64,000 nucleotides of DNA from an uncultured cyanobacterium (GCA_903848645.1 CAINGU010000093.1:1-64000); one strand, 5' to 3'; positions 53,507-63,836 are shown, numbered from the stretch's first letter. Notes: generated from the sequence alone by a model not told the origin. A program made the numbers and translations.

Positions 53507-55795
53507 TTATTTCAGATAAATCAATAAATTCAATCCGGGAATCGTCCGCGAGAGAGTCCAACCAGCTAAAATAATATAAAGTAAACCTAAACTCCATTGA
53601 TACCAAGCCAAAGTAGAGATAATTCCTGGTAAATGTTCATCTCGCAAACGAATATCATTAAATCCTAATCGCACCAAATTATTTAAACTAAAATCATAAT
53701 AATTCAGCCAATTCCAGCGTCTATCCCATAATAGCGGCATATATCTTTCCCGAAAACTGGGATTTCTGGGAATAACTGGTAATCTCCCAATTAATAATCT
53801 TAACTGCCTTAATGTCCCATCTTCTGTAAGATAAGATATATCCATTAAATCATGATAACGTCCTTGTTGATAAAGTCGCCATAATAAAATTCCAGGTATG
53901 GGAAAAATAATCATTAATAAACATAATAAAGTTAACCAAGGACTCCCAGAATTCCGAAAAATTGCTAATAAACTACCAGATATTAAACAGATAAAACTAA
54001 ATAATATCCAAACAGTTTCATAATATCGAGGAACAATCGGCACAGGACACAAACGACGATAGCGATCAACTAACCAAAATAATACACCAAAACAGGAAAT
54101 AAGTACACCACCCACGCCAAATACTAACCAAAAATTTGTACCATAACCACTTAATAATAATAATAAACTTAATAACAACCAACTTAAAGATTTAACTACC
54201 CACCTACTTAAAACCATTGGTTCAGTTGCAATCATTCTATCACTTAACTTATTATATATTTCTAAATCCACATCTGGTAAAGCCAATAATTCCCTGACAT
54301 TCCGAAAATATTTGATTTGACGACTTTGGCTAATTTCAGTCGCTTGAATTTCCGAAAAACCCAAATTCATCAACCTATTAATAGAAGCAGTATTAATATT
54401 AATAGCTACTAACTGATTACTCAATTCAATTAACTTTAAACGTTGTTTTGTATATTCCAACTGATTTGCGTCACTAACCTGTTGCTGAAGCCGGAAATTT
54501 TGACTTAAATTCCGCAAAATATTTTGATTACCTTGTAATGTGGGTACAATCAACTTTTTGCCAATTTCCCCCACATTACCTAAAATTTTTGCTTGGTTAG
54601 AATTAAATACCAACCCAGGAACATTTAAAAATGCTATTTCTGCAAACTTAACATCACTAAAATCAGCTTGATTAAGAATACTTGCACCCTGCAAATCCAC
54701 CAATTGATTAAACTCAGATTCTCTAAAAATAAGTGCTTGTTTAAAAACAGTATCTTTCAGAAATACAGATTGATGAAAATTAACCTTATTAAAATTCACC
54801 TGATTATTAAAAATTACACTAGAAAAATCAGAATTTCCTTGCCAAAAACTATTATTAAACTTCACCAATTGCTGAAATTTTCCTTGAGTAAATTTTGCAT
54901 CATTACAAAATACATCACCTTGAAAATTAGCAGAATCTAGAAATTTTATATCTTGAAAATTAGCCTTTTCAAAAAAAATACTTCCTTGAAAACTACTAGG
55001 TGCGTGAAAAACAGCACCACTAAAACTCACATTTCGACCAAATCTAGATTCGTCCCAATTAGTAGGTTTTAAAAAATTTGCTCCTTGAGCATTTACAGAT
55101 TGAAGAAAGAACGTATTCGGGAATTTTACCTCCCCATTAAAACGGCTTTCTACCATGATTAAAGCCCCACGAAATACAGCAATACTGCTAGAATTATTTG
55201 ATTGATTATTCAACAAAAATTTACAATCTTTAGCATTAGGAAAAGCTGTTGCTAAAGATTGCAAACATACAGAACGGAGATTTTCTAACTGTTCCTGTTC
55301 AAGAGGTGTAAAAATTTGAGCTATACCTTGAGCATAAAGAGGAGTTCTTAAACCTAAATCACTCCCATAAAAATCACCTTCAATTACAGAATTACTCAAA
55401 TCTAACCCCAAAGCCTTCGCACCAGTTTTTTGTAGTTCTTTTCTGAGTAATTGATAAAAATTATCCCGAAAAATAGCATTTTCAGTCCGTAAATCAATCA
55501 CCATTTTTCTTAAATCTACCGTTAAATTACCATCTCGTAAAATAGGTGATTTAACTCGTTCTTGTAACAATTCCCAAGTTAAATTTATGGGTTGATTTTG
55601 TACTGCAAAACTAGGAACAGGAAATAAAAATATAGCAAATATGCAAATAAACAATACCAATAGGAGTTTAGATATTAGGCTTTTTCCCAACTTTGCATAA
55701 AAGAAATTTATTTGTTTAATCGTGTTTTTTATGTGCCAAAGTTGAGTAAATCCCCATCTTTGTAAATATCTCAATTGATAAAATAATCTCAACAA
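53507..55795 (-). CDS. Exported pentapeptide-repeat protein with HhH motif and membrane domain
   Basis: A 762-residue protein with an unusual order. Residues about 40-65 are a membrane/signal segment (LLLVLFICIFAIFLFPVPSF AV). Residues about 80-400 carry degenerate, Phe-rich pentapeptide repeats (FRGALIMVESRFNGEVKFPN; NFNKVNFHQSVFLKDTVFKQ). Residues about 460-525 hold a ComEA-like helix-hairpin-helix (NINTASINRLMNLGFSEIQA; VRELLALPDVDLEIYNKLSD). Residues about 540-760 contain four or five membrane helices (LSWLLLSLLLLLSGYGTNFW; LTLLCLLMIIFPIPGILLW). The HhH usually binds DNA, but here it would sit outside or at the membrane. The role is unknown. Confidence 0.75.
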   Translation of the reverse strand: MLRLFYQLRYLQRWGFTQLWHIKNTIKQINFFYAKLGKSLISKLLLVLFICIFAIFLFPVPSFAVQNQPINLTWELLQERVKSPILRDGNLTVDLRKMVIDLRTENAIFRDNFYQLLRKELQKTGAKALGLDLSNSVIEGDFYGSDLGLRTPLYAQGIAQIFTPLEQEQLENLRSVCLQSLATAFPNAKDCKFLLNNQSNNSSSIAVFRGALIMVESRFNGEVKFPNTFFLQSVNAQGANFLKPTNWDESRFGRNVSFSGAVFHAPSSFQGSIFFEKANFQDIKFLDSANFQGDVFCNDAKFTQGKFQQLVKFNNSFWQGNSDFSSVIFNNQVNFNKVNFHQSVFLKDTVFKQALIFRESEFNQLVDLQGASILNQADFSDVKFAEIAFLNVPGLVFNSNQAKILGNVGEIGKKLIVPTLQGNQNILRNLSQNFRLQQQVSDANQLEYTKQRLKLIELSNQLVAININTASINRLMNLGFSEIQATEISQSRQIKYFRNVRELLALPDVDLEIYNKLSDRMIATEPMVLSRWVVKSLSWLLLSLLLLLSGYGTNFWLVFGVGGVLISCFGVLFWLVDRYRRLCPVPIVPRYYETVWILFSFICLISGSLLAIFRNSGSPWLTLLCLLMIIFPIPGILLWRLYQQGRYHDLMDISYLTEDGTLRQLRLLIGRLPVIPRNPSFRERYMPLLWDRRWNWLNYYDFSLNNLVRLGFNDIRLRDEHLPGIISTLAWYQWSLGLLYIILAGWTLSRTIPGLNLLIYLK

Positions 55796-55811
55796 ATTCC
55801 CTACTTAATTA

Positions 55812-56804
55812 TTAATTCAATAAAACAACCTTACCCAGCACAGAACCAGTTTCAACTAAAGCGTGTGCTTTTGCTGCTTCTGCTAACGTAAACGTTTGGC
55901 TAACTTCAATTTTTAACTTACCTTCATCTATCCAAGTAGCACACTGTTGCAGAATTTCCCCATGATGTATTAATGCTTCTATATTTCCTAACAACATTGG
56001 TGTGAGCATTAATTCTAAACCAATGCGGAGATTTCTATTTCTAGCAACTTTCCAAACAGTATTAGCTTTCGGTTCAAGGATAGTCACAATATCCCCATAA
56101 ACTCGCACAGCGGGAAAAGATTTTTCAAAAGTATCACCACCAACAGTATCAAAAACTAAATCTACACCTTCACCATTAGTCCAGTCTAATACAGAGGTGA
56201 CAAAATCAGTTTCTTGATAAAAAATTACTTTATCCGCACCCAGTTTAGTCACAAAATTAGCCTTTTCTGGAGAACTAACCGTAGTTGCTACCTCCGCACC
56301 TTTAAGTTTAGCTAATTGAATAGCGACATGACCAACACCACCAGCACCAGCATGAATTAATACCTTTTCTCCTGGTTCAAGTCTTCCCCGTTCATATAAA
56401 GCTTCCCACGCAGTGATTAAAACTAAAGGTGCTGCGGCTGCTTCCGCAAAAGAAACTGATTTGGGTTTAAAGGCCACAAATCTTTCATCAACAGTGATAT
56501 ATTCAGCATAGTTTCCTGGTTCTGCACCTAAACCACCATAGCAAAAATATACTTCATCACCAACGCCAAACTTTTGCACATCAGTACCCACAGCCTCTAC
56601 TATACCCGCACCATCACATCCTAAAATCGCCGGCATTTGTTCAGGGTAAAATGTCCCCCGTTGCCTTAATTTAGTATCAATAGGATTAACACCAGCCGCT
56701 AATATCCTAATTAAAACTTCTTTGTGTGTTGCTATGGGTTTGCTCACTTCTTGTAACTCTAAAACTTCCGGCTTACCCGCTACTGTCATTAATATCGCTT
56801 TCAT
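55812..56804 (-). CDS. Quinone oxidoreductase-like zinc-type alcohol dehydrogenase family protein
   Basis: A 330-residue medium-chain dehydrogenase: MKAILMTVAGKPEVLELQEV, LAAGVNPIDTKLRQRG, GCDGAGIVEAVG, the nucleotide motif AGAGGVGHVAIQLAKLKGAE, and a C-terminal LAEAAKAHALVETGSVLGKV. The zinc-binding Cys cluster is absent, so it is of the NADPH:quinone reductase type. The substrate is unknown. ATG at 56804 (MKAILM) is chosen over the earlier in-frame start at 56819, which adds five residues. It ends 16 bases after the pentapeptide-HhH gene start on the same strand. Confidence 0.82.
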   Translation of the reverse strand: MKAILMTVAGKPEVLELQEVSKPIATHKEVLIRILAAGVNPIDTKLRQRGTFYPEQMPAILGCDGAGIVEAVGTDVQKFGVGDEVYFCYGGLGAEPGNYAEYITVDERFVAFKPKSVSFAEAAAAPLVLITAWEALYERGRLEPGEKVLIHAGAGGVGHVAIQLAKLKGAEVATTVSSPEKANFVTKLGADKVIFYQETDFVTSVLDWTNGEGVDLVFDTVGGDTFEKSFPAVRVYGDIVTILEPKANTVWKVARNRNLRIGLELMLTPMLLGNIEALIHHGEILQQCATWIDEGKLKIEVSQTFTLAEAAKAHALVETGSVLGKVVLLN

Positions 56805-57246
56805 GGTTTTTTCCCTCAATATATTTCTTTAAATAAAGTAAGTTGGCGTTGAAAATTGTCGTTATGACAAGGGAACAGGGAACAGGGAAGAGGTTTTGGG
56901 AGATTTTACTTTTCTTTACACAGTTTGGTTTTATGATGTTGACCTACTAAAACTAAAAACTACAAAACATGAACAACCTTCAATAATCAGGATAGCGACT
57001 CCGTTTTGTTTACAAAAGTTTACGATCTCTACTTTAACTACAGTCACAAGGTAGGGAATAGGGATTTTCCCAATGACCAATTACCAATTACCAATGACCG
57101 ATTTTTTAGAGTCAGTCATGACTAACCAAAGAAATACGCTACACTCATCTTAGGGGCGAACTAATACAGTTCGTCACAAGACTTCTTGGAAGATATCCCT
57201 ATCGCAGGAAGTGGGTTTAAGCCCACTTTTTTTATTGAATTCTCCC
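56805..57246. other. Repeat-bearing gap and leader of the rimP operon
   Basis: No gene is seen in these 440 bases. They hold GGGAACAGGGAACAGGG (about 56871-56890), AATTACCAATTACCAATGACC-type repeats (about 57069-57098), and the operon leader with two hairpins described separately. The leader should run from a promoter somewhere before 57150 to the rimP start. Confidence 0.5.
57157..57235 (+). promoter_or_regulatory. Attenuator-like leader of rimP-nusA-ylxR-infB
   Basis: CGAACT-AATAC-AGTTCG (57157-57173) forms an early hairpin. AAGTGGG-TTTAAG-CCCACTT (57209-57228) followed by TTTTT has the shape of a full intrinsic terminator, only 12 bases before the rimP ATG. A terminator this close to the operon start suggests transcription attenuation. 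The hairpins are seen; the control is inferred. Confidence 0.55.
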
Positions 57247-57708
57247 ATGACTCATCCTTTAATACCACAAATTATTGATTTGGCGACACCAGTAGCAGCA
57301 GAACTAGGATTGGAAGTGGTTAGTATAGTTTTTCATACCAACCAAAATCCCCCAGTCTTGCGGGTAGACATCTTTAATCCTCTACAGGACATTGGACTGG
57401 ATGATTGTGAAAGGATGAGCCGTGCCTTAGAAGCCTCATTAGATGCGGGAGAGATCATTCCAGATGCTTATGTATTGGAAGTATCTAGTCCTGGTATTTC
57501 GCGGCAACTGGTAACAGACAGGGAGTTTATTTCCTTCAAAGGATTTCCTGTAATTATTTCCACTTCCCCACCTTACGAACAACAGCAAGAGTGGATAGGT
57601 CTATTGATTCGTCGAGACCAAACAACAGTTTACCTTAATCAAAAAGGTCGTGTAGTGAAAATTCCCCGTGACCTCATTACCAGAGTACAAATGGATGAGG
57701 GTCGCTAA
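57247..57708 (+). CDS. rimP: Ribosome maturation factor RimP
   Basis: A 153-residue factor for 30S subunit assembly. It shows [40 protein letters not shown] and [14 protein letters not shown] (the family signature), then an Sm-like C-terminal domain. ATG at 57247 ([13 protein letters not shown]) is chosen; a GTG at 57211 lies inside the terminator hairpin. It opens the operon with nusA, ylxR and infB. Confidence 0.93.
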   Translation: MTHPLIPQIIDLATPVAAELGLEVVSIVFHTNQNPPVLRVDIFNPLQDIGLDDCERMSRALEASLDAGEIIPDAYVLEVSSPGISRQLVTDREFISFKGFPVIISTSPPYEQQQEWIGLLIRRDQTTVYLNQKGRVVKIPRDLITRVQMDEGR

Positions 57709-57847
57709 TCAATTTTAGATTTTAGACTTTGGATTAGGGACTGGTAACTGGTAATTGGTAAGGAGTAATTGGTTGTGGAAAAACAATTACTTCTGATCAG
57801 TTATCTAATTGTGCTGAATGCTTACATAAAATTTTAGGAGACTGCGT

Positions 57848-59125
57848 ATGTCAATGGTGACTTTATCTGGATTAAAAAACCTCATCGAAAGTATCAGCCT
57901 AGAACGAAATTTACCCCGTTTAGCCGTCCAGGCAGCTATTAGAGAAGCCTTAATTAAGGGTTACGAACGTTATCGTCGCGCCCAAAATTTAGAACGCAGA
58001 CAATTTGATGAAGAGTATTTTAATAATTTTGAAGTAGAACTAGATATTGAAGGCGAAGGATTTCGGGTTCTTTCCACCAAAACCATTGTCGAAGCAGTTA
58101 GTAATACCGATCATCAAATTTCCTTAGATGAAGTCCAGCAAGTAGCCCCAGAAGCCCAATTGGGAGATTCTGTAGTCTTGGATGTCACCCCAGATCAAGG
58201 AGAATTTGGGCGCATGGCAGCCATGCAAACTAAGCAAGTATTGGCGCAAAAACTGCGAGATCAACAACGCCAAATGGTGCAAGAAGAGTTTCAAGACTTA
58301 GAAGGCACGGTTTTACAAGCCAGAGTATTGCGATTTGAACGCCAATCTGTAGTTTTGGCAGTTAGTAGCGGATTTGGACAACCAGAAGTAGAAGCAGAAT
58401 TACCCAAGCGAGAACAGCTACCTAACGATAACTATCGAGCTAATGCAACTTTTAAGGTATATTTGAAAAAAGTTTCCCAAGGGCAGCAACGCGGTCCACA
58501 ATTGATGGTATCTCGTGCTGATGCCGGTTTGGTAGTTTATCTATTCGCCAACGAAGTCCCAGAAATTGAAGATGAGGTAGTGCGAATTGTGGCTGTAGCG
58601 CGAGAAGCCAATCCCCCATCTCGTTATGTTGGACCCCGAACCAAAATCGCCGTTGATACCCTAGATAGAGACGTAGACCCCGTTGGCGCTTGTATTGGTG
58701 CGAGGGGATCACGAATCCAAGTGGTAGTTAATGAATTACGCGGTGAAAAAATTGATGTGATTCGCTGGTCCCCAGATCCAGCCACCTATATTGCCAATGC
58801 TTTGAGTCCAGCCCGGGTGGATGAAGTCAGGCTCATGGACCCAGAAAGTCGCCAAACCCACGTTTTAGTCGCTGAAGATCAACTTAGTTTAGCCATTGGT
58901 AAAGAAGGGCAAAATGTGCGGTTAGCAGCCCGTCTCACCGGTTGGAAAATTGATATTAAAGATCAAGCTAAATATGACGAGGAAGCCGAAAATACTAAAT
59001 TTGCAGCGGTAAGGGCGCAATATCAATCACAAAACGACAAAGATGACAGATCGGAACGAGAAAATGAAATCCAAGAACAATTAGAATTAGATGAAGATAG
59101 TTTTGATAATAGTGAGGAAGATTAA
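57848..59125 (+). CDS. nusA: Transcription termination/antitermination factor NusA
   Basis: A 425-residue RNA polymerase accessory factor. The N-terminal domain (about 1-130), S1 domain (about 135-200), and two KH domains (GPRTKIAVDTLDRDVDPVGA; HVLVAEDQLSLAIGKEGQNV) are seen, and the C-terminus is acidic (EENEIQEQLELDEDSFDNSE-like). No AR1/AR2 repeats, as usual outside proteobacteria. AGGAG lies seven bases before ATG. The 140-base gap to rimP holds repeat units. Confidence 0.95.
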   Translation: MSMVTLSGLKNLIESISLERNLPRLAVQAAIREALIKGYERYRRAQNLERRQFDEEYFNNFEVELDIEGEGFRVLSTKTIVEAVSNTDHQISLDEVQQVAPEAQLGDSVVLDVTPDQGEFGRMAAMQTKQVLAQKLRDQQRQMVQEEFQDLEGTVLQARVLRFERQSVVLAVSSGFGQPEVEAELPKREQLPNDNYRANATFKVYLKKVSQGQQRGPQLMVSRADAGLVVYLFANEVPEIEDEVVRIVAVAREANPPSRYVGPRTKIAVDTLDRDVDPVGACIGARGSRIQVVVNELRGEKIDVIRWSPDPATYIANALSPARVDEVRLMDPESRQTHVLVAEDQLSLAIGKEGQNVRLAARLTGWKIDIKDQAKYDEEAENTKFAAVRAQYQSQNDKDDRSERENEIQEQLELDEDSFDNSEED

Positions 59126-59224
59126 TTCCCAGAGTTGTCGAAACTAATTTTAGCAGGCAAGAGGCAAAAGGCATGGGGCAAGCAGGTTTCATGAACGGAT
59201 TAATAGCCTAGTACCGCAGGGCGG

Positions 59225-59257
59225 AAGTCAAAAGTCAAAAGTCAAAAGTCAAAAGTA
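59225..59257. repeat. AAAAGTC heptamer repeat
   Basis: Four to five AGTCAAA/AAAAGTC units stand in a row. The position is between nusA and ylxR. Confidence 0.8.
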
Positions 59258-59360
59258 ATATACAGTAGGCTTTTTAGCGATTGAAAATGGTTTCTTTATT
59301 TACGCCGTGCTGTACTAGTTTCTTATAACTAGGTAAAACTTGGACTAAATACAACTTTAT

Positions 59361-59418
59361 CTCCCTTGTTCCCTGTTCCCCGTTCCCTGTTCCCTGTTCC
59401 CTGTTCCCTGTTCCCTGA
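59361..59418. repeat. TTCCCTG heptamer repeat between nusA and ylxR
   Basis: About eight TTCCCTG units, one changed to TTCCCCG. It is the reverse complement of the GGGAACA family at 10894. The nusA-ylxR gap of 366 bases holds two such repeat blocks, both in the middle of an otherwise conserved operon. No other gene is present in this gap. Confidence 0.85.
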
Positions 59419-59491
59419 TAAAGACAACAGGTAATCAAAAATACATTATTTAACATCCAAAAGATATCTGATTTAATCTGGCAAAAGACTG

Positions 59492-59761
59492 ATGAAACCG
59501 AACTATCGGCGTTGTATTAGTTGTCGTCAAGTAAACTTGAAACAAGAGTTTTGGCGGATTGTCCGCGTCTTTCCATCTGGAAAGGTACAATTAGATCAGG
59601 GCATGGGGCGTTCTGCCTACATTTGTCCCCAAGAGAGTTGCCTGCAAGCAGCTCAGAAAAAAAATAGACTAGGGAGATCGCTCCATGGGGCAGTGCCAGA
59701 TACAGTGTATCAAACATTGTGGCAACGTCTAAATCACAGCGATCGCCAAGATCGTATTTAA
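59492..59761 (+). CDS. ylxR: YlxR family protein
   Basis: An 89-residue RNA-binding-type protein: MKPNYRRCISCRQVNLKQEF (the RRCxxCR opening), GRSAYICPQESCLQAAQKKN and a C-terminal helix. YlxR proteins sit between nusA and infB in many bacteria. The molecular role is not fully settled. Order and position fit the operon. Confidence 0.9.
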   Translation: MKPNYRRCISCRQVNLKQEFWRIVRVFPSGKVQLDQGMGRSAYICPQESCLQAAQKKNRLGRSLHGAVPDTVYQTLWQRLNHSDRQDRI

Positions 59762-60199
59762 TGGTAACAACTAAAATTGCGATAATCTTTAAAGAGATTA
59801 TGACAAAACCCGAATTATTCGCGCTCTGATCATAACCTTTAGTATCGCTCAAGTTAGTGCCAAAATAGTAAATGGATGTAAACAGCTTTCTCGATCTCCC
59901 TTTTTTGGAGAGACTCAAGGAATTACTTCCAAGAAGTTTTTCTTGATTGTGTTGTGAAAGACTCACAAATCAGCAAAACCAAAAATCAACCATGGCAACC
60001 TGGTAGCGCTAAAGCGCAATTGGGCATTAACCATCATTTCTGGTGGAGATGCCAGCCTTAAACCGAAACATCTCTCTTTCCTAACTGGAGGCACCGGCAA
60101 TATCACCAAGGGCAACCGAAAAAACAGTGATCAAAGGGTGGAGATGTCACAAACCAGGCAACCATCCGTTAAAACTGTAAATTAAAGGGGAAAGAGTGG
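59762..60199 (+). promoter_or_regulatory. Long structured leader of infB
   Basis: These 438 bases hold no convincing gene. A hairpin is formed by GGCAT/ATGCC and ACCA/TGGT (60023-60053). The sequence GGTGGAGATG occurs at 60042-60051 and again at 60137-60146, and ACATCTC (60068-60074) can pair with either copy. The alternative pairing could control infB translation or transcription; this is inferred. A ribosome site (AAGGGGAAAG) precedes the infB ATG. Confidence 0.4.
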
Positions 60200-63100
60200 A
60201 TGAACAACGGCAAAGTTAGAATCTATGACTTATCAAAGGAATTGAATTTGGATAATAAAGAGCTATTAGCAATTTGCGACCAGCTCGATATTGCGGTCAA
60301 AAGCCATAGTAGTACAATTTCAGAATCAGAAGCTGAACAAATTCGTACCGCAGCCGAAAAGGTTGCTGCCACGAATTTAGCCGCCAAAAAGGAACAAGGT
60401 ACAAACGGCCATAGACCAAATTCATCCGCAAACGGCGCTCAGAACCGACAAGGAAGCGCTAATCACAAACAGCAAATTCTGGAAATTCGCAAACCGAAAA
60501 TATTGAGAAACACTACTACCAACTCACAAGATGCCTCAGTTGCTACTGCTGCGACTGACGATAATCATCCTTTACCACCAAAGCCTTTCGCTACACCAGT
60601 CTCACCCATGAAGCCGACGGCACCAACTCGACCAGTACCCCGGAATCAATCTGAGACTCCGCAGAAGCCTAATCTTAACCAGCCGGAACAGGTATCTCAT
60701 CCTCAACCGGTAGCGGAGAAGCCAACAGCGGAAAAATCAGAAAAAATATCTACGCCCAGACCCAAGCCTGAAAAACCTCAAAAAGCCCAATTAGTTTCTC
60801 CTCCTGCCAGAGTAGATGGGACAAAACCCCCAGAAACACAAGCTGTAGGAACATCGGAAAAACCACTTCTCAAACGCGATCGCCCACAGCGCGTCGAAGA
60901 AGATTCGCAACCAGTGCGAGGTAAAGTCAGTAAACCCTCAACAGACCAAGGTTCACCATCTGCACCACCCAAACCCAGTCGAGCTAATCCTTCAGCCCCG
61001 ACAAGACCAGAACAGCGCAGTGGTAGACCATCCGGTGGCGGAGATATCCAACGTCCTCGGCCTGCACGTCCCGGTGAAGCAGTGGCTATGCCCATTGCCA
61101 CTCCACCTAGACATAATGCAGGTGGAGCGAAAAAAGAAGCATTGGATGAAACACCAGTAGCACCCGATCTTCTCGATTTAAAACGCCCAACCCCCCCTCG
61201 TCTGAACAAAGGTGGGAAAAAATGGCAAGAAGAAGAAATCATTGACGAAATCAAAGAAAAGGCTAAGGTTGGACCCAAGGGCAAACGGGTCAAACCAATT
61301 GTCGAAGATGATTTAGATGAAGATGATTTACTCGATGAAGATGGTCTAGAAATTTCCACAGCCGTCCAAGTTAGTCTCTCTATTGCCCGTCCTCCCAAAC
61401 CTAAAGGGACTCGTTCCGGTGCGCCAACCGTAGCGGTTGTGGCTGCTCCCACCACCAGAGGCAAAAAATCTAGTTCTTCCCGTGATCACAATCGTCGTCA
61501 AGAAAATAATGTAGAGCAAAAACCAGATCGTCCAGCCACACTAGCTGTCACAGGTCCCCTAACAGTCCAAGAGTTGGCTGAGTCCCTAGTAATTGCTGAT
61601 ACAGAGATTGTCAAAATCCTGTTTATGAAGGGCATGGCCGTCAGCATCACCCAAAATCTGGATATTCCGACCATTACTTTAGTAGCCAAAGAACTAGAAG
61701 TAGAAGTCGAAATCGTCGAACGGGAAGCTGAAGCTCGGAAAGTCACAGAAATGATCGACGTGGCTGACTTAGATCACCTGATTCGTCGTCCCCCAGTTGT
61801 CACCATCATGGGTCACGTAGACCACGGTAAAACCACTCTCCTCGACTCGATTCGCAAAACCAAAGTTGCGTCTGGAGAAGCCGGCGGTATTACCCAGCAT
61901 ATCGGCGCATATCATGTTGATATCGTCCATGAAGGCAAACCACAGCAGATTGTTTTCCTCGATACTCCTGGTCACGAAGCTTTTACAGCGATGCGTGCTA
62001 GAGGAGCTAGGGTGACAGATATTGCCGTGCTAGTCGTAGCTGCTGATGACGGTGTTCGTCCCCAAACCATCGAAGCTATTAGCCACGCTAAGGCCGCAGA
62101 TGTTCCCATTGTTGTTGCTATCAACAAGATTGATAAAGAAGGCGCACAGCCAGAACGGGTTAAACAGGAACTCACCAATTACGGTCTCACCGCTGAAGAT
62201 TGGGGTGGTGAAACCATCATGGTTCCCGTCAGTGCCATTAAGGGCGAAAATCTCGATACCCTCCTAGAAATGATTATGTTGGTGTCGGAAGTAGCCGAAC
62301 TATCCGCTAATCCAGATCGGGTCGCCAAAGGAACAGTCATTGAGGCTCATTTGGATAAAGCGAAGGGTGCAGTTGCTACCTTGCTGATTCAAAACGGTAC
62401 TCTCCACGTTGGAGATATGCTGGTCGCTGGTTCAGCCTTCGGTAAAGTCCGCGCGATGGTGAATGATCGAGGCAAGCGTGTAGATGTCGCTAGTCCATCC
62501 TTTGCTGTGGAAGTATTGGGTTTAAGTGATGTCCCTGCTGCTGGTGATGATTTCGAGGTCTTTGAAAACGAAAAAGAAGCTCGTGCATTAGCAAGCGATC
62601 GCGCCGACAAACAACGTCAGTCTCGTTTGTTGCAAGGTCGTGTTACCCTCACAACCCTGTCAGCACAAGCACAAGAAGGCGAGTTGAAAGAACTCAACTT
62701 GATCCTCAAGGGCGACGTGCAAGGTTCTGTGGAAGCTATTATCGGCTCTCTGCGCCAAATTCCGCAAAACGAAGTCCAAATTCGGATGCTCTTGGCTACG
62801 GCTGGAGAAATCACCGAAACAGACATCGACTTGGCTGCGGCTAGTAACGCTGTTATCATTGGTTTCAACACTACCTATGCCAGTGGCGCTAGACAAGCTG
62901 CGGATGAAGCAGGTATAGATGTCCGGGAATATAACATCATCTACAAACTCTTGGAAGATATCCAAGGTGCTTTGGAAGGTTTACTCGAACCAGAGTTGGT
63001 GGAAGAACCCTTGGGACAAACAGAAGTCCGTGCTGTCTTCCCAGTTGGCCGTGGCGCAGTTGCCGGTTGTTATGTGCAATCTGGTAAGCTCGTTCGTAAC

Positions 63101-63307
63101 TGCAAAGTGCGCGTGCGTCGCCATAACAAGGTGGTTTACGAAGGTGTTCTCGATTCCCTTAAACGTATGAAAGAAGATGCCCGCGAAGTCAACTCAGGTT
63201 ATGAATGTGGTATCGGCATTGATAAGTTCCATGACTGGGTGGAAAATGACATCATTGAATCCTACCAATTGGTAACTAAGCGTCGGACTCTGACTATGAC
63301 TAAGTAG
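60200..63307 (+). CDS. infB: Translation initiation factor IF-2
   Basis: A 1035-residue GTPase that places initiator tRNA on the 30S subunit. The N-terminal domain (about 1-60, [20 protein letters not shown]) is followed by a long Pro/Lys/Arg-rich disordered region (about 70-440) with acidic patches ([19 protein letters not shown]), a second IF2-N domain (about 450-510), the GTPase with G1 GHVDHGKT (from residue 538), DTPGHEAF and NKID, and the C-terminal domains to the end ([20 protein letters not shown]). The length fits other filamentous cyanobacteria. It ends the rimP operon. Confidence 0.95.
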   Translation: MNNGKVRIYDLSKELNLDNKELLAICDQLDIAVKSHSSTISESEAEQIRTAAEKVAATNLAAKKEQGTNGHRPNSSANGAQNRQGSANHKQQILEIRKPKILRNTTTNSQDASVATAATDDNHPLPPKPFATPVSPMKPTAPTRPVPRNQSETPQKPNLNQPEQVSHPQPVAEKPTAEKSEKISTPRPKPEKPQKAQLVSPPARVDGTKPPETQAVGTSEKPLLKRDRPQRVEEDSQPVRGKVSKPSTDQGSPSAPPKPSRANPSAPTRPEQRSGRPSGGGDIQRPRPARPGEAVAMPIATPPRHNAGGAKKEALDETPVAPDLLDLKRPTPPRLNKGGKKWQEEEIIDEIKEKAKVGPKGKRVKPIVEDDLDEDDLLDEDGLEISTAVQVSLSIARPPKPKGTRSGAPTVAVVAAPTTRGKKSSSSRDHNRRQENNVEQKPDRPATLAVTGPLTVQELAESLVIADTEIVKILFMKGMAVSITQNLDIPTITLVAKELEVEVEIVEREAEARKVTEMIDVADLDHLIRRPPVVTIMGHVDHGKTTLLDSIRKTKVASGEAGGITQHIGAYHVDIVHEGKPQQIVFLDTPGHEAFTAMRARGARVTDIAVLVVAADDGVRPQTIEAISHAKAADVPIVVAINKIDKEGAQPERVKQELTNYGLTAEDWGGETIMVPVSAIKGENLDTLLEMIMLVSEVAELSANPDRVAKGTVIEAHLDKAKGAVATLLIQNGTLHVGDMLVAGSAFGKVRAMVNDRGKRVDVASPSFAVEVLGLSDVPAAGDDFEVFENEKEARALASDRADKQRQSRLLQGRVTLTTLSAQAQEGELKELNLILKGDVQGSVEAIIGSLRQIPQNEVQIRMLLATAGEITETDIDLAAASNAVIIGFNTTYASGARQAADEAGIDVREYNIIYKLLEDIQGALEGLLEPELVEEPLGQTEVRAVFPVGRGAVAGCYVQSGKLVRNCKVRVRRHNKVVYEGVLDSLKRMKEDAREVNSGYECGIGIDKFHDWVENDIIESYQLVTKRRTLTMTK

Positions 63308-63325
63308 TGACGTGCATCCAGCGTT

Positions 63326-63398
63326 GAGTGCTGAGTTGATGAGTGTTGAATTGAGACTGTTTCGAGTTCAACACTCAAATAATGTAAACTCAGCACTC
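63326..63398. repeat. Nested hairpin downstream of infB
   Basis: Outer arms GAGTGCTGAGTT and AACTCAGCACTC (12 bp) enclose inner arms TGAGTGTTGAA and TTCAACACTCA (11 bp). It has no T run. It may be made from diverged tandem repeats (GAGTGTTGA). It could protect the infB mRNA 3' end. Confidence 0.6.
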
Positions 63399-63411
63399 CG
63401 TCCGATAGAGT

Positions 63412-63440
63412 CGAGGAGTCAGGAGTCAGGAGTCAGGAGT
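63412..63440. repeat. AGTCAGG heptamer repeat
   Basis: About three and a half AGTCAGG units end in GAGTTAATG. The same family as TCCTGAC at 23458. The rest of the 530-base gap after infB (63308-63836) has another AAGGAAG run and AT-rich sequence, and no gene was seen. Confidence 0.75.
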
Positions 63441-63836
63441 TAATGAACCAAGTTCGCGTAGCATCTCGGAGAGATAGAACACGAAGGAAGAAGGAAGAAT
63501 AAATAAAATCCTATTTTAGTCGGAGTTTCATTATCCATTGATGTCTTAACCCGCTGGGTTGCTATAAATTTAAAAAAAATTCTCTGTTTAATTAAAAACA
63601 AGTTGTTTTAGAAATTTCTCGCAGAAAATTCCGCATTTAGTAATGAATGAGACAGAATTTTCCGGTATAAAACCATTATCTTGAGAAAAGATTAAACAAA
63701 AATTTTCAATTTTAGGTTTGGGTGACTAGATTTACGTCTTACCCCTTGAGTGTGAAATAAATTATCAATCTAAAATTCTAAATCCCAAATCCCAAATTGT
63801 CTAACTCTGGAAGTGAAAAATAAGGAATGAGGAATT

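Noticed and set aside
56940-57100. Possible tRNA before rimP, as metY in E. coli
   Set aside because: No cloverleaf or T-loop pattern (GGTTCGAATC-type) was seen in this gap.
59761-59829. A 22-codon frame starting at the ylxR stop (TAATG)
   Set aside because: Too short, no ribosome site of its own, and no likeness; the overlap with the stop is probably chance.
59517-59966. A 149-codon minus-strand frame over ylxR and the infB leader
   Set aside because: It lies antisense to a well-supported gene, with no recognisable motif.
60778-61464. A 228-codon open frame on the minus strand inside infB
   Set aside because: It mirrors the Pro/Lys/Arg-rich low-complexity region of infB, giving Ser/Gly/Arg-rich nonsense without motifs or a ribosome site.
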